Shown here: in pieces, positions 7,944 to 16,844 of the stretch
Layout: each line of letters begins with the position of its first letter
Numbering within the stretch: position 1 is the first letter of the stretch
Origin: Bacteroidota bacterium
GTDB taxonomy: Bacteria > Bacteroidota > Bacteroidia > AKYH767-A > 2013-40CM-41-45
Length of the DNA: 64,000 nt
Assembly (NCBI GenBank): GCA_016713765.1
Contig: JADJON010000001.1
Span: 1 to 64,000 of the forward strand
Direction: 5' to 3'
Translations under genes and position numbers: made by a program
Notes under the pieces: model-generated
Seen by the model: the letters and a program-made list of their open reading frames with translations, nothing else
What the model was told of the DNA's origin: nothing
Databases searched by the model: none

Positions 7944-9041
7944 TCATCGTAGAAATCTCTCAAAGCCCACGCCATTGAACTTATAGACACCGTGACCCTG
8001 TGTACCCAGCCAGATGTCTCCTCGTCTGTCTTTATAAACAGAGAATAAGGTGATCTCCTCCGTCCCATCCAGCACCTGGTACTGTGTAGCGGTCTTGCCA
8101 TCGTATCGCCAAGCCCCGTCGCGGTAAGTGGCCATCCACAAGTCTCCATTGTCAGTCTGTGTGATGGAAAGAAAATAAATATGATCCCTCCCGTCAGCCG
8201 TCCTGATGCCATCAATCCCATTTTCTTTTTTATAGTGAAGGACAGCTAAACTATCCCCCTTATCATTGTCCGAAGAGAATGTGTAACGGTACCGGCTGTT
8301 ACATATCCAAAACTTTCCCGCTACGTCTTCCAAGATGGAACGGATCCCAAACGAACCGCCCTCCGGTGTATAGGTTAATTGATCTTCATACATCCAGCGA
8401 AGGGATTTCCCATCGTACCGACAGATCCCAAAGTTACCCGTTCCGAACCAGATGACTCCACGATGGTCCTTATAGATTGAATAGATCTCATAAGGGCTCC
8501 AGCTCACATTCGGGAATCTCCGGTAGTAGTCGTCTTCGCGTTCGTGTTTCGGGAATTCCAGGCTGTACAACTGCTCGCCATCGTAGCGGTACGGTCCCTT
8601 CTCCCCATCCTTGCCAAGAATCCCAAACCAGAGATCTTCGGGTTGCAGCTTCCACTGCCGGGCCGATTCGGTATTCTCACTTTTCTCCAGTGTAGTGAAG
8701 GCCTTCCCGTTGAATTTACTGATCCCACTCAATGTTGTAAAAAACAGATTGCCGTTCTTATCTTCCTGAATGCCCCGGATACGGTTACCGGCCAATCCCT
8801 GCTTCGTGGTGTAATTCAGGATCGTTTTGCCATCATACCGATAGACCCCGCTCGTATCACTCCCGAACCAGTAGTCTCCATTCACTGCCTGAAAGACATA
8901 CCAGATACTGTTGCCCAATCCGGAAACCGTATCCGCAATGGCGATTTCAAGCGCCTGTTCGCTTTCCCGGGTGTCGTTTCCCGCCTTACAAGAACTTAAC
9001 AGGGCCATTACGCCAAAAATCACTCCTGCGATTGATCTCAT
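7944..9041 (-). CDS. Lipoprotein with two-component-regulator beta-propeller repeats
   Basis: The preferred start MRSIAGVIFGVMALLSSCKAG gives a lipoprotein signal with Cys at residue 18. A frame 35 codons longer has no signal character. The rest is a chain of about 8 propeller blades with the Reg_prop signature, an aromatic W(F/L)G or WMAT turn followed by YRYDGK or FNGK (for example DYWFGSDTSGVYRYDG, VIWFGTGNFGICRYDG, DIWLGTQGHGVYKFNG). Such propellers usually form the periplasmic sensor half of hybrid two-component systems. Here no histidine kinase follows, so it is a free-standing sensor-like lipoprotein. Confidence 0.8.
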   Translation of the reverse strand: MRSIAGVIFGVMALLSSCKAGNDTRESEQALEIAIADTVSGLGNSIWYVFQAVNGDYWFGSDTSGVYRYDGKTILNYTTKQGLAGNRIRGIQEDKNGNLFFTTLSGISKFNGKAFTTLEKSENTESARQWKLQPEDLWFGILGKDGEKGPYRYDGEQLYSLEFPKHEREDDYYRRFPNVSWSPYEIYSIYKDHRGVIWFGTGNFGICRYDGKSLRWMYEDQLTYTPEGGSFGIRSILEDVAGKFWICNSRYRYTFSSDNDKGDSLAVLHYKKENGIDGIRTADGRDHIYFLSITQTDNGDLWMATYRDGAWRYDGKTATQYQVLDGTEEITLFSVYKDRRGDIWLGTQGHGVYKFNGVGFERFLR

Positions 9042-9219
9042 GGGAATCAGCATCTCAAACTGGTTAAATACAATGGTCCGCGGCAAGCTGTCAGCCGTAC
9101 GTTGATCGAACGGGAAGCGGATCCGGTGCTGCGTGATCGAAATCAATCAATGCGCTTTCGGACCGGAACTGCCAATGCGTCGGAGTCGTGGTTTCCAACT
9201 CTTCCGCTATCACATCGGT

Positions 9220-9678
9220 TCACGCTTCACAGATCTCCCGCAATTTGTCGAGGGCTTTGGGATAGGTTTGGCTCATGTACTCTGAAAAATCATCGTTCGT
9301 GTCGAGCTCAACCGTGACGGTCGTGGCCCCATCGGATTCTACAAACGAATAGTTCTCGAATCCGTTCGCCCACTTTTCCACATCCGGCCCTTCCGTGATC
9401 TCTGCATCCGCTCTCACGAGTCCGTAGTGCCGGATCGATACAAACCGTCCCGGAACATTATCCGCTATCTCCGAAACCAGGCCGCCTCTTTCGCCTTTTT
9501 CGTCAGTACCCACGAAATAGATCTTGCTGCCCTTTTGCCAATTTCCCTCATAAGTGGAAGTCGGATTGAACAGAGCGGTCCATTGCTCGTAGGTCAGCTT
9601 ACTGCTGATACCCAGCATCCGGTCATAGACTCTCTCGGCCGGCGCTTTAATGCTTACGTTGAATTGCAATTTTTTCAT
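9220..9678 (-). CDS. SRPBCC (START-like/AHSA1-related) domain protein
   Basis: 152 residues covering one SRPBCC hydrophobic-pocket domain: MKKLQFNVSIKAPAERVYDRML at the N-terminus, then TSTYEGNWQKGSKIYFVG, the strand GRFVSIRHYGLV, FENYSFVESDGATTVTVELDTN and a long C-terminal helix (YPKALDKLREICEA). No enzymatic residues are conserved in this family. It probably binds a small hydrophobic ligand. Monocistronic. Confidence 0.8.
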   Translation of the reverse strand: MKKLQFNVSIKAPAERVYDRMLGISSKLTYEQWTALFNPTSTYEGNWQKGSKIYFVGTDEKGERGGLVSEIADNVPGRFVSIRHYGLVRADAEITEGPDVEKWANGFENYSFVESDGATTVTVELDTNDDFSEYMSQTYPKALDKLREICEA

Positions 9679-10110
9679 GGCTATAGATTGACAAATTTAC
9701 TTACGCATATCTATGAACGCTCATCGGGCATGCAAGGCCTGAATTAAAACTCAAGGTATGATAAAAGCGCGCATCCTGGTAAAATGAAAGTTCCTGCCCG
9801 ACCTCCTATAAGTCCGGGGTTTGATTCCCGTTCACTAAAGTGTTGACTATTAAACGGAATGACAAAACTCCAAAGTGCTTCCTATGCAGGTTTGCTCATC
9901 TTACCATATGGCTGGCCATTAAATTCTTTTGCTCTGCGCCTGCTGGATGCAGGAATTATTTCCTGCCGGTAATTGTGTCCAAATCACTTCCGGTTTCATC
10001 GGTTCGAATAGGACAGTTGTATAAACCCGATTGAACTCCCGACTTGTCGGTATCGAGACGCCTGATGCAAAACCCAAAGAACCGAAGTTCGTATTTTCTC
10101 AACCAAAGCA
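9679..10110. other. Intergenic region, no supported gene
   Basis: No credible coding region on either strand; the one short open frame has no family features. A T-arm-like string (GGGGTTTGATTCCC near 9817) occurs in the middle, but no cloverleaf can be built around it. Confidence 0.4.
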
Positions 10111-11742
10111 CTAACGCATTTCTCTCACCGCTCTGGTAAACGATGGAAGCGCCGTTTCCATATGACCGAAGGTCGGAAACACTTCGCTGCTCAGCCGGAT
10201 GTTTGCCTGTCTGCCCTCGGAAAGCAACGCCGTGAGGGAATGGAAATTGTCGATTCCTTTCGTACCGATTCCTCCGTCTTCTTGATCTTCATTGCCTCCG
10301 TAGGTCACCAACACATTTTTCGGATAGCCGGATGCATCCGTAATTTGCTCGAACTGCTTCAGCAAATACCGGTGCGCATAATCGAGCGATGGGCTGGCGG
10401 AAACGAAGGTTTCAAACGCATGACTGTTCCGCTGAAATGTCTCCAGCAACGTAAACAAAACGAAGTAGCCGCCGAACGAATGTCCCATGAGCGATTCATT
10501 CGTGGTATCCGTTGGATACGTCGCATTCACATACGGCATCAACTCCGTTTCCATGAACTTTAAGAACCCGATCGCACCGCCGCTGTCTGATACTCCTTCC
10601 CAGTTGCCGGACTTTGGAAAAAGATAATCCCGGTCACGCAGCGAATCCATGAGCAGGGCATCCTTGTAACCGACACCCACCAGGATGGCGTTCGCGTTGG
10701 TTTCCGCCATGGCATCGGCAACCTGGTCAAAATACGCGTTCGCATCCAAGAGGTAGATGACCGGAAAGGTCCGGCCTTTCCCTTTGGTGTATTCCTTTGG
10801 CAAGCGAACGAAAATCGAAAACGAATCGCGCACCGATTCGGAATAGAGGACGGTTGTCGGGCTTGTTTCGATGTCTTCTTCCGGCTCCGCCTGTTGCTTG
10901 CCTTTCTTATCCGCCACAAGCGCGGTGACAAAGAGGCGATAATGATGCGGTGGCACACTCCAGGCACCCTGGCTGCTCGTCCTGAGGAAACTTTTCGCGG
11001 AACCACCGAGCTTGACTTCGTAGTAAATGGGATCGCTTTTCCTGCCGGTCGGGATAAACTCAAGGGCAACTATGAACCTGCCCTTCAGATAAACATCGTA
11101 AGCCGTCAGGTCGAATTTCAACCAGCCCTCCTGAATGCTCTTCTTTTGTACGATACTCTTCTCCAGGATCCGTTCGGTGGGCCGGCTGCCATCATACCCG
11201 TAAAAGTTGATCCTGAACGTACCGCTGTCGCGACGCGCCTGATTGATGTGCAGGTTCACCGAGGTGATCCTGGAAAGGACAGTATCCAGTTTGATCAATT
11301 GCGCTATTTCGAAAATATCCCGTTGCTGGGTGCTGCCGTCTGTAAAGTGAAGCAGGGCTTTGCTGTTCCTGATACCAAAACTCCGTTCGACCAGCTTGCT
11401 GGTAGTGATTGTAACCGGTTTCAATCCAGTTGTCCGTTGCTTCAACTTAAAAGTCTGTTGATGAACACGGCTACTATCCTGAAGCGGCAGACTCCATTTC
11501 TCATATCCCACCATGGAAAAGGTCAGCGTGTCCTGCTCGTACTGCAAGGGGATGTGAATCGAAAATGATCCGTCGGACAGCGTCGCTGTTCCGATGTTCT
11601 TGTCCCTGATACCGATGTTTACAAAAGGCAAAGCCGTCTGCGTGACGGAATCCAGCACGACGCCTGATACGCTTATCTGCGCGAAGGCGGGGGAACACAC
11701 TCCGCAAATAAAAAGTAACAAGACGGCTGCCTGAGGTTTCAT
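10111..11742 (-). CDS. Secreted esterase with N-terminal CarboxypepD_reg-like domain
   Basis: The preferred start MKPQAAVLLLFICGVCSPAFAQ is a Sec signal peptide. Residues about 22-105 form a carboxypeptidase-regulatory-like beta-sandwich (SGVVLDSVTQTALPFVNIGI, GTATLSDGSFSIHIP, FSMVGYEKWSLPL). After a beta-rich linker, residues about 300-540 are an alpha/beta-hydrolase of the Fes/EstD type: FPVIYLLDANAYF, the nucleophile elbow GHSFGG near residue 417, and a terminal FGHME histidine. Substrate could be a siderophore or acyl ester. Neither a TonB receptor nor a siderophore gene is nearby. Confidence 0.8.
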   Translation of the reverse strand: MKPQAAVLLLFICGVCSPAFAQISVSGVVLDSVTQTALPFVNIGIRDKNIGTATLSDGSFSIHIPLQYEQDTLTFSMVGYEKWSLPLQDSSRVHQQTFKLKQRTTGLKPVTITTSKLVERSFGIRNSKALLHFTDGSTQQRDIFEIAQLIKLDTVLSRITSVNLHINQARRDSGTFRINFYGYDGSRPTERILEKSIVQKKSIQEGWLKFDLTAYDVYLKGRFIVALEFIPTGRKSDPIYYEVKLGGSAKSFLRTSSQGAWSVPPHHYRLFVTALVADKKGKQQAEPEEDIETSPTTVLYSESVRDSFSIFVRLPKEYTKGKGRTFPVIYLLDANAYFDQVADAMAETNANAILVGVGYKDALLMDSLRDRDYLFPKSGNWEGVSDSGGAIGFLKFMETELMPYVNATYPTDTTNESLMGHSFGGYFVLFTLLETFQRNSHAFETFVSASPSLDYAHRYLLKQFEQITDASGYPKNVLVTYGGNEDQEDGGIGTKGIDNFHSLTALLSEGRQANIRLSSEVFPTFGHMETALPSFTRAVREMR

Positions 11743-12019
11743 GCACGAGGATTGAGGTAGTCGATTATCGGCTGTTGCACCCGCATGCGGATACGAAGCT
11801 CGCATTCACCTGCTCGCATACCTCACCAGGAATACATCCCAAAATAAGAATTTCCTCGCCATGGCCGCTGTTCTCCTTACACGAAGCTGTTGATGGACAA
11901 ACCCGGATTCAGTACCTTGTCTGCTGGATAGCTTGAGCCGTACGTTCCGCCGACCAGCGTGCTCCTACGCGTCAGCGCATCCAGGGAAAGCATGGAAGCG
12001 CTAAGAAAATGACCTGTAC

Positions 12020-12895
12020 ATGAACGATAAGACCTTGTCTGATACAGCCTACGAGTTCCCGTGCAACCTTTGCAGCTCGACATCCCATCGTTTGCTTTTT
12101 GTCAAGAAGAACTTCCCGATCGTAAAATGTCTTTCCTGCGGCCTGGTGTCGACGGTATTGCCCGCCGATTTCAACCCGCTCACCATTTACGACGAAACCT
12201 ATTTCAAGGGTGGTCAGGTCGACGGCTATGGCGATTATGAATCTTCCGAGACCATCCTGCGGGCTGAGTTCAGAAAGATCGTCCGCGAGATCCTGAAGTA
12301 CATTCCTCAACCGCAGGGAAAAAAACTACTGGAGCTGGGAAGCGCCTATGGCTATTTTTTGAGTGAGGCCTCGGCTTACTTTACCTGCTACGGGGTGGAA
12401 GTCAGTACGGCCGGTGTCCAGAAATCCGAAGCGCTTGGTTTGCGGGTATTCGAGGGAGCGTTGACCGAGGACGTTCTCCGCGAAACCGGAAAAGTTGATG
12501 TTGTGGTCATGCTCGATGTCATCGAACACCTGACGGATCCGATGGGGACACTCGAGCTGGCATATTCTGCTCTGAATCCCGGCGGCGTGATTTTGATCGT
12601 TACGGGCGATCATGGATCCCTGCTCAGCAGGGTGATGAAAGCAAATTGGCGGCTGATGACGCCCCCGCAGCACACCTTTTTCTTTTCCTCGAAAACGCTT
12701 CCGGCCATGGTCGCGAAGGCGGGCTTTACAGTACGATCGGTTTCAGCACCCTGGAAGATCGTACCACTGGGATTAGCGTTCTATCAGGTAGGCAGAAGGA
12801 CCGGACTGCGCATCCGGGCGTTGGAAAACTTCAATAGTTTTGGCATCCCGATCAATCTCTTTGATACCGTGCGCGTCATCGCGGTGAAGTCATGA
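12020..12895 (+). CDS. Class I SAM-dependent methyltransferase with N-terminal zinc-ribbon-like motif
   Basis: 291 residues. Residues 15-45 have paired cysteines CNLC and CLSC, a small zinc-binding knuckle typical of sugar/polysaccharide-type methyltransferases. The methyltransferase_23 core follows: motif I LELGSAYGYF near residue 107, VVMLDVIEHL near 162 and LNPGGVILIVTG near 195. It is the only confident plus-strand gene in the first 13 kb, and no glycan cluster surrounds it. Likely cytoplasmic, methylating a nucleotide sugar or similar acceptor (inference from family). Confidence 0.85.
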   Translation: MNDKTLSDTAYEFPCNLCSSTSHRLLFVKKNFPIVKCLSCGLVSTVLPADFNPLTIYDETYFKGGQVDGYGDYESSETILRAEFRKIVREILKYIPQPQGKKLLELGSAYGYFLSEASAYFTCYGVEVSTAGVQKSEALGLRVFEGALTEDVLRETGKVDVVVMLDVIEHLTDPMGTLELAYSALNPGGVILIVTGDHGSLLSRVMKANWRLMTPPQHTFFFSSKTLPAMVAKAGFTVRSVSAPWKIVPLGLAFYQVGRRTGLRIRALENFNSFGIPINLFDTVRVIAVKS

Positions 12896-13106
12896 GGTCG
12901 GTGAATTTTCATGACCGCCGAAATTGCGCAACTGCAGCAACGAACATTCAATAAAATTGCTCCGGTCTTTTAATCTACGAAGCCCATCAGCTGCAGAGCA
13001 AGAAACAGAATTCGTGGCGGCAGGGGACTTTCTTTACTCAGCGTCTTGTCTGGCGCAAATCATTCCGCACCTCCTTTGTGGTGGAAAGATTCCGCCGCGG
13101 GGGGAA

Positions 13107-13682
13107 TCAGTCACCAAAATACCGGATACCGATTGAAACGAAATACGTTCTGAGCAGATCGTATTTGCCCTCGCAGAACTGTCCGGTGCTTTCCTTAGGA
13201 AGGCTGGTTTTGACCTGACTGCATTCCAGACATAGTTCTATGTAGGAAATTACTTTTTCCGATTTGTCCAGAAACACAATTGCGTGTCTTGGGTAATAGC
13301 AACCCACGGTCGTCTCCGAAAACAAATTGGTCTCTTTTGAATAGTTGTAGTTGAATAAAATGTCAGAAAGTCTGTTTATTTCATTGGTGGATAAGACCAC
13401 AGCCTCCCTGGTCTTAGCATGAACGATGGTATCCTGATCGATTGGCGCCCTGCCCAACTTCGAATCGAAGGAAATGACCTCCATACTGACGGCTTTATCA
13501 AACGGGTAAGTGGATCTCCGCTCCGAATCCGTCAGTTTCCCGTTGTGATAGCACTTCTGGTCAGCGTGAAAGTCTTTTTCTGTTGGGGGTGGAAGTGGCT
13601 TATTGGTTATCGTTGATTTGCAACCACTGATAACTGTTAGAAGAAGAATGAAAACAACAATGAAAAGTGTGCATTGCTTCAT
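13107..13682 (-). CDS. Hypothetical lipoprotein
   Basis: The preferred start MKQCTLFIVVFILLLTVISGC is a lipoprotein signal peptide with lipobox ISGC. The longer frame extends 40 codons into a group II intron remnant and is not credible. The mature part of about 170 residues contains several cysteines (CYHNGK, VGCYYPRHAIVFLDKSEK, ELCLECSQV) and ends in YFVSIGIRYFGD. No family recognised. The start codon lies about 27 bases after the 3' end of an intron remnant, a placement repeated at the secreted-protein gene 16845..17684. Confidence 0.55.
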   Translation of the reverse strand: MKQCTLFIVVFILLLTVISGCKSTITNKPLPPPTEKDFHADQKCYHNGKLTDSERRSTYPFDKAVSMEVISFDSKLGRAPIDQDTIVHAKTREAVVLSTNEINRLSDILFNYNYSKETNLFSETTVGCYYPRHAIVFLDKSEKVISYIELCLECSQVKTSLPKESTGQFCEGKYDLLRTYFVSIGIRYFGD

Positions 13683-13708
13683 TGGCGTGTCCTCTTTAAA
13701 TGCGCTTT

Positions 13709-13851
13709 CTCGAATCGGGCCGGAGAATTTCATCCCGACCTTTCCACAGCACCGTGACTGATTGTCACCCTTCACATGGTTCTTCGTAATCTTGAACTGC
13801 ACACTAATATAAGCACAGCTGTTCCAATCTCCAATGGGCGAACAGACCGGC
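13709..13851 (-). mobile_element. Group II intron 3'-end remnant (maturase tail plus domain V/VI-like RNA)
   Basis: On the minus strand the tail GLFAHWRLEQLCLY followed by TAG (13804-13806) matches the usual C-terminus of group II intron maturases (LFAHW). It is followed by GAACCATGTGAAGGGTGAC, a degenerate domain V, then GGTCGGGATGAAATTCTCC and GGCCCGATTCGAG, the form of a bacterial domain VI and intron 3' end. The rest of the intron is missing, replaced by a REP-like repeat. A longer relative sits at 17709..18215. Both are followed by AAAGCGC. Structure was judged by eye only. Confidence 0.5.
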
Positions 13852-13879
13852 TAAAATGAAAGTAGTACTGTAGCAGCTG

Positions 13880-13893
13880 CGCGCATTCCGCCA
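13880..13893. repeat. REP-like palindromic repeat arm flanking the IS110 pair
   Basis: GCGCGCATTCCGCC, half of a palindromic repeat. The full form, GCGCGCATTCCGCC with GGCGGAATGCGCGC, occurs in the 147-bp spacer between the two IS110 copies (15236-15316), and a variant arm occurs just outside the right copy (16632-16650). IS110 elements often target such palindromes. Confidence 0.5.
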
Positions 13894-13941
13894 AAATCCT
13901 CAAAAATGCACCGGCTAACCACTACCGTGGCTTGGCGATTT

Positions 13942-14927
13942 CTATGCCACTTGCAAGCCTTTCTTCACATAATTTCTCTTTTCCTTAACACAGGCGAATA
14001 TGCGGTGTATAAGCTTGTTTCGGATGGCATTGATCACTAACATTTTGTTCTTTCCTTCTTTCACCCTTCGATCAAGTAATCTTTAAACTCTCCGGACCTG
14101 CTGATCGAACTTAGGGACGCAAGGTGCAGCATGGTTTTCATTTCCTTGTCCGCAAGGTGGGATACTCTGCTTTTACCCTTCAGGCTTGTTCCGGATGTGT
14201 GCTCAAAGGGGCGACGCCGACATGACAGGCATATTTCTTAGCATCGATGATCTTATTGAACTCGTCAGTTGACACCAGGATCTTGGCAGCCGTGATTGGG
14301 CCGATATTCGGAACGGAAGTGATGTAGCTAAAAAGTTCCTTCAATTTTTCATCGCTAAGGATCACTTTGTGAATAGCTGCCGTCAAAGCTTTGATGTCGT
14401 TCTTCAGCGCTGCCAATGAGGATCAAAGCTTCGCTTTAAAGTAGCTAGATTCTTCTTTAAGCCAAGACCTGCCAGCTCTTCAATCGGGGTAATCAGGATA
14501 AGCTTTGCCTTAATGAGACGAGCTCTTTGTGATAGCAGGCTCTTTAAGGATTTGATGATTTCTCGAGACGGAATCCAGAGATTTGCTTGTTCCTGATGAA
14601 GGAAGGCATACTTTGCGATTCGGCCTGCATCAATCTTATCACTTTTCCCGCGGACCATACCGATTGACCTTTTTTATCCGAAGTGCTGATTCTAACCAAA
14701 CATGGAATCCAAGTTTGCAAAGCACTTCTACCAAGTGAATATTATAGACTCCCGTATGCTCCAGACAAACAAGTGTCTTTCGGGGATCGAGCTTTAGACT
14801 CTTGAAGAATAGTTGAAGCTTTTTGGGACTGTTTTCCAAAGTCCCGTCGGACCGAACCTCGCCAAGAATGCAAGAAGTCGACCGTAGCTTTGCTGACGTC
14901 AATGCCGATGATGTGTTCAAATTTCAT
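13942..14927 (-). pseudogene. IS110-family DEDD transposase, left copy, frameshifted
   Basis: Starts MKFEHIIGIDVSKATVDF, the RuvC-like DEDD domain opening with the first catalytic Asp in GIDVSK. It continues with LVCLEHTGVYNIHLVEVL, GKSDKIDAGRIAKYA, then the C-terminal transposase_20 domain with SVPNIGPITAAKIL and HVGVAP...HTSGTS. The reading is broken at several places: the Phe18 region, a T6 run at 14670-14675, near 14420, and near 14210. Two of the breaks (PHW/SLAALK and VAP/FEHTSG) are shared with the right copy. The restored product is about 327 residues, full length for IS110 recombinases. Confidence 0.75.
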
Positions 14928-15023
14928 AGCTTTGGTTTTTGAGTATCGTTAACACATTGAATATGCTCAAGTCCTTGATAACGGGTCGCGAGCCCAAATT
15001 TCTATCGGAGTCTTATTCAATGA

Positions 15024-15088
15024 ACTGACAGGGTTCCCAATCGCCAAATAGGTCTTACCTGGGAATGTGTTGGATCGCCCCTGTCAGT
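15024..15088 (-). ncRNA. Candidate IS110 bridge-RNA stem-loop, left copy
   Basis: The inverted arms ACTGACAGGG and CCCTGTCAGT close a 65-nt hairpin with an internal loop, about 95 bases upstream of the transposase start. It is the mirror image of the right copy at 15464..15529, with one G lost from the GGGG arm. IS110 elements express a bridge RNA from the non-coding end next to the recombinase. Assignment is by position and structure only. Confidence 0.4.
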
Positions 15089-15202
15089 GTTAACTTATCT
15101 ACAAGTTACATTAGATATCAACTCCCCCTAGAACCCCCTGTTTATAGTAGTAATAGGAGTGTAAGAATGGTGGAAGTAAAGCTAAAGGGAATGTTAAGCG
15201 CC

Positions 15203-15349
15203 TTCGCACTATTGCAAATAGTTCTGCAGCAGCAGCGCGCATTCCGCCAAAACGCACCGCCCTTCCAATTTAAAACTAAGCCCTTCGGCTGCAGTGCATC
15301 GGGCGGAATGCGCGCAGGAACTGAATCCACTTAGCTCAGCGCTTCGTGC
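15203..15349. repeat. 147-bp spacer between inverted IS110 copies, with a REP palindrome
   Basis: Contains GCGCGCATTCCGCC and its complement GGCGGAATGCGCGC separated by about 55 bases, followed by AGCGCTTCGTGCGGCGCTT. No gene. This looks like the original palindromic chromosomal repeat into which the IS110 elements inserted, or one carried between two insertions. Confidence 0.5.
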
Positions 15350-15463
15350 GGCGCTTAACATTCCCTTTAGCTTTACTTCCACCATTCTTACACTCCTATT
15401 ACTACTATAAACAGGGGGTTCTAGGGGGAGTTGATATCTAATGTAACTTGTAGATAAGTTAAC

Positions 15464-15529
15464 ACTGACAGGGGCGATCCAACACATTCCCAGGTAAGAC
15501 CTATTTGGCGATTGGGAACCCCTGTCAGT
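15464..15529 (+). ncRNA. Candidate IS110 bridge-RNA stem-loop, right copy
   Basis: ACTGACAGGGG pairs perfectly with CCCCTGTCAGT (11 bp). Inside, ATTCCCA and TTGGGAA form a second paired block, leaving an internal loop and a terminal loop of about 20 nt. This is the bulged hairpin style of IS110 bridge RNAs, and it lies in the leader upstream of the recombinase as in IS621-type elements. No experimental support. Confidence 0.45.
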
Positions 15530-15624
15530 TCATTGAATAAGACTCCGATAGAAATTTGGGCTCGCGACCCGTTATCAAGGACTTGAGCATATTCAATGTG
15601 TTAACGATACTCAAAACCAAAGCT

Positions 15625-16606
15625 ATGAAATTTGAACACATCATCGGCATTGACGTCAGCAAAGCTACGGTCGACTTCGCATTCTTGGCGAGGTTCGGTC
15701 CGACGGGACTTTGGAAAACAGTCCCAAAAGCTTCAACTATTCTTCAAGAGTCTAAAGCTCGATCCCCGAAAGACACTTGTTTGTCTGGAGCATACGGGAG
15801 TCTATAATATTCACTTGGTAGAAGTGCTTTGCAAACTTGGATTCCATGTTTGGTTAGAATCAGCACTTCGGATAAAAAGGTCAATCGGTATGGTCCGCGG
15901 GAAAAGTGATAAGATTGATGCAGGCCGAATCGCAAAGTATGCCTTCCTTCATCAGGAACAAGCAAATCTCTGGATTCCGTCTCGAGAAATCATCAAATCC
16001 TTAAAGAGCCTGCTATCACAAAGAGCTCGTCTCATTAAGGCAAAGCTTATCCTGATTACCCCGATTGAAGAGCTGGCAGGTCTTGGCTTAAAGAAGAATC
16101 TAGCTACTTTAAAGCGAAGCTTCGATCCTCATTGGCAGCGCTGAAGAACGACATCAAAGCTTTGACGGCAGCTATTCACAAAGTGATCCTTAGCGATGAA
16201 AAATTGAAGGAACTTTTTAGCTACATCACTTCCGTTCCGAATATCGGCCCAATCACGGCTGCCAAGATCCTGGTGTCAACTGACGAGTTCAATAAGATCA
16301 TCGATGCTAAGAAATATGCCTGTCATGTCGGCGTCGCCCCTTTGAGCACACATCCGGAACAAGCCTGAAGGGTAAAAGCAGAGATCCCACCTTGCGGACA
16401 AGGAAATGAAAACCATGCTGCACCTTGCGTCCCTAAGTTCGATCAGCAGGTCCGGAGAGTTTAAAGATTACTTCGATCGAAGGGTGAAAGAAGGAAAGAA
16501 CAAAATGTTAGTGATCAATGCCATCCGAAACAAGCTTATACACCGCATATTCGCCTGTGTTAAGGAAAAGAGAAATTATGTGAAGAAAGGCTTGCAAGTG
16601 GCATAG
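15625..16606 (+). pseudogene. IS110-family DEDD transposase, right copy, frameshifted
   Basis: Same protein as the left copy. It opens MKFEHIIGIDVSKATVDF and ends KKGLQVA at a TAG. The central part SALRIKRSIGMVRGKSDKIDAGRIAKYA is in frame here, whereas the left copy is broken at that point. Breaks remain near residue 18, at the PHW/SLAALK junction (16130), at VAP/FEHTSG (16340) and at 16382 (one base lost relative to the left copy). Combining the two copies gives a nearly complete recombinase. Whether either copy is active depends on resolving these indels. Confidence 0.75.
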
Positions 16607-16844
16607 AAATCGCCAAGCCATGGTAGTGGTAACATTCCGCCGGGCGGGATACGCGCTGGAACGATTACTATTTCACTTAACGCTTTGTGTGAGCCTAACA
16701 TTCCACTCATCATCTGAAGTGGGGACATTCGGCCAAGCGGTTGGCAGCGTCACCCCCTCCTTGGCTACATCCATATAAAAATGGGAGCTTGTGCCAAACT
16801 GCCTGTTGTAAGCAAGAAAGGTTCAAACTTCTCTTACCTTAGTT

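Larger units (their letters stand above)
13914..15202 (-). mobile_element. IS110-family element, left copy (inverted relative to right copy)
   Basis: Defined by comparison with the second copy at 15350..16634. The two are reverse complements over about 1.29 kb, down to the sequence ATGTTAAGCGCC at the inner end. They differ mostly by one-base changes in homopolymers. The element has a long non-coding leader (14928-15202) upstream of the recombinase gene and no terminal inverted repeats, as expected for IS110. Outer limits are approximate. Confidence 0.75.
15350..16634 (+). mobile_element. IS110-family element, right copy
   Basis: Plus-strand copy of the element at 13914..15202, in opposite orientation, so the two leaders face each other across a 147-bp spacer. 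The leader 15350-15624 is non-coding and contains the 11-bp stem at 15464-15529. Right end placed where similarity to the left copy ends (ACCACTACCATGGCTTGG, near 16634). Confidence 0.75.

Noticed and set aside
9785..9840. tRNA-like string with a T-arm (GGGGTTTGATTCCC)
   Set aside because: No acceptor stem, D-arm or anticodon arm can be paired around it, and no discriminator/CCA end fits.
15065..15487. Mirror-image open frames reading the same protein from both strands
   Set aside because: They lie in the inverted IS110 leaders, which are non-coding; identity is due to the inverted repeat.
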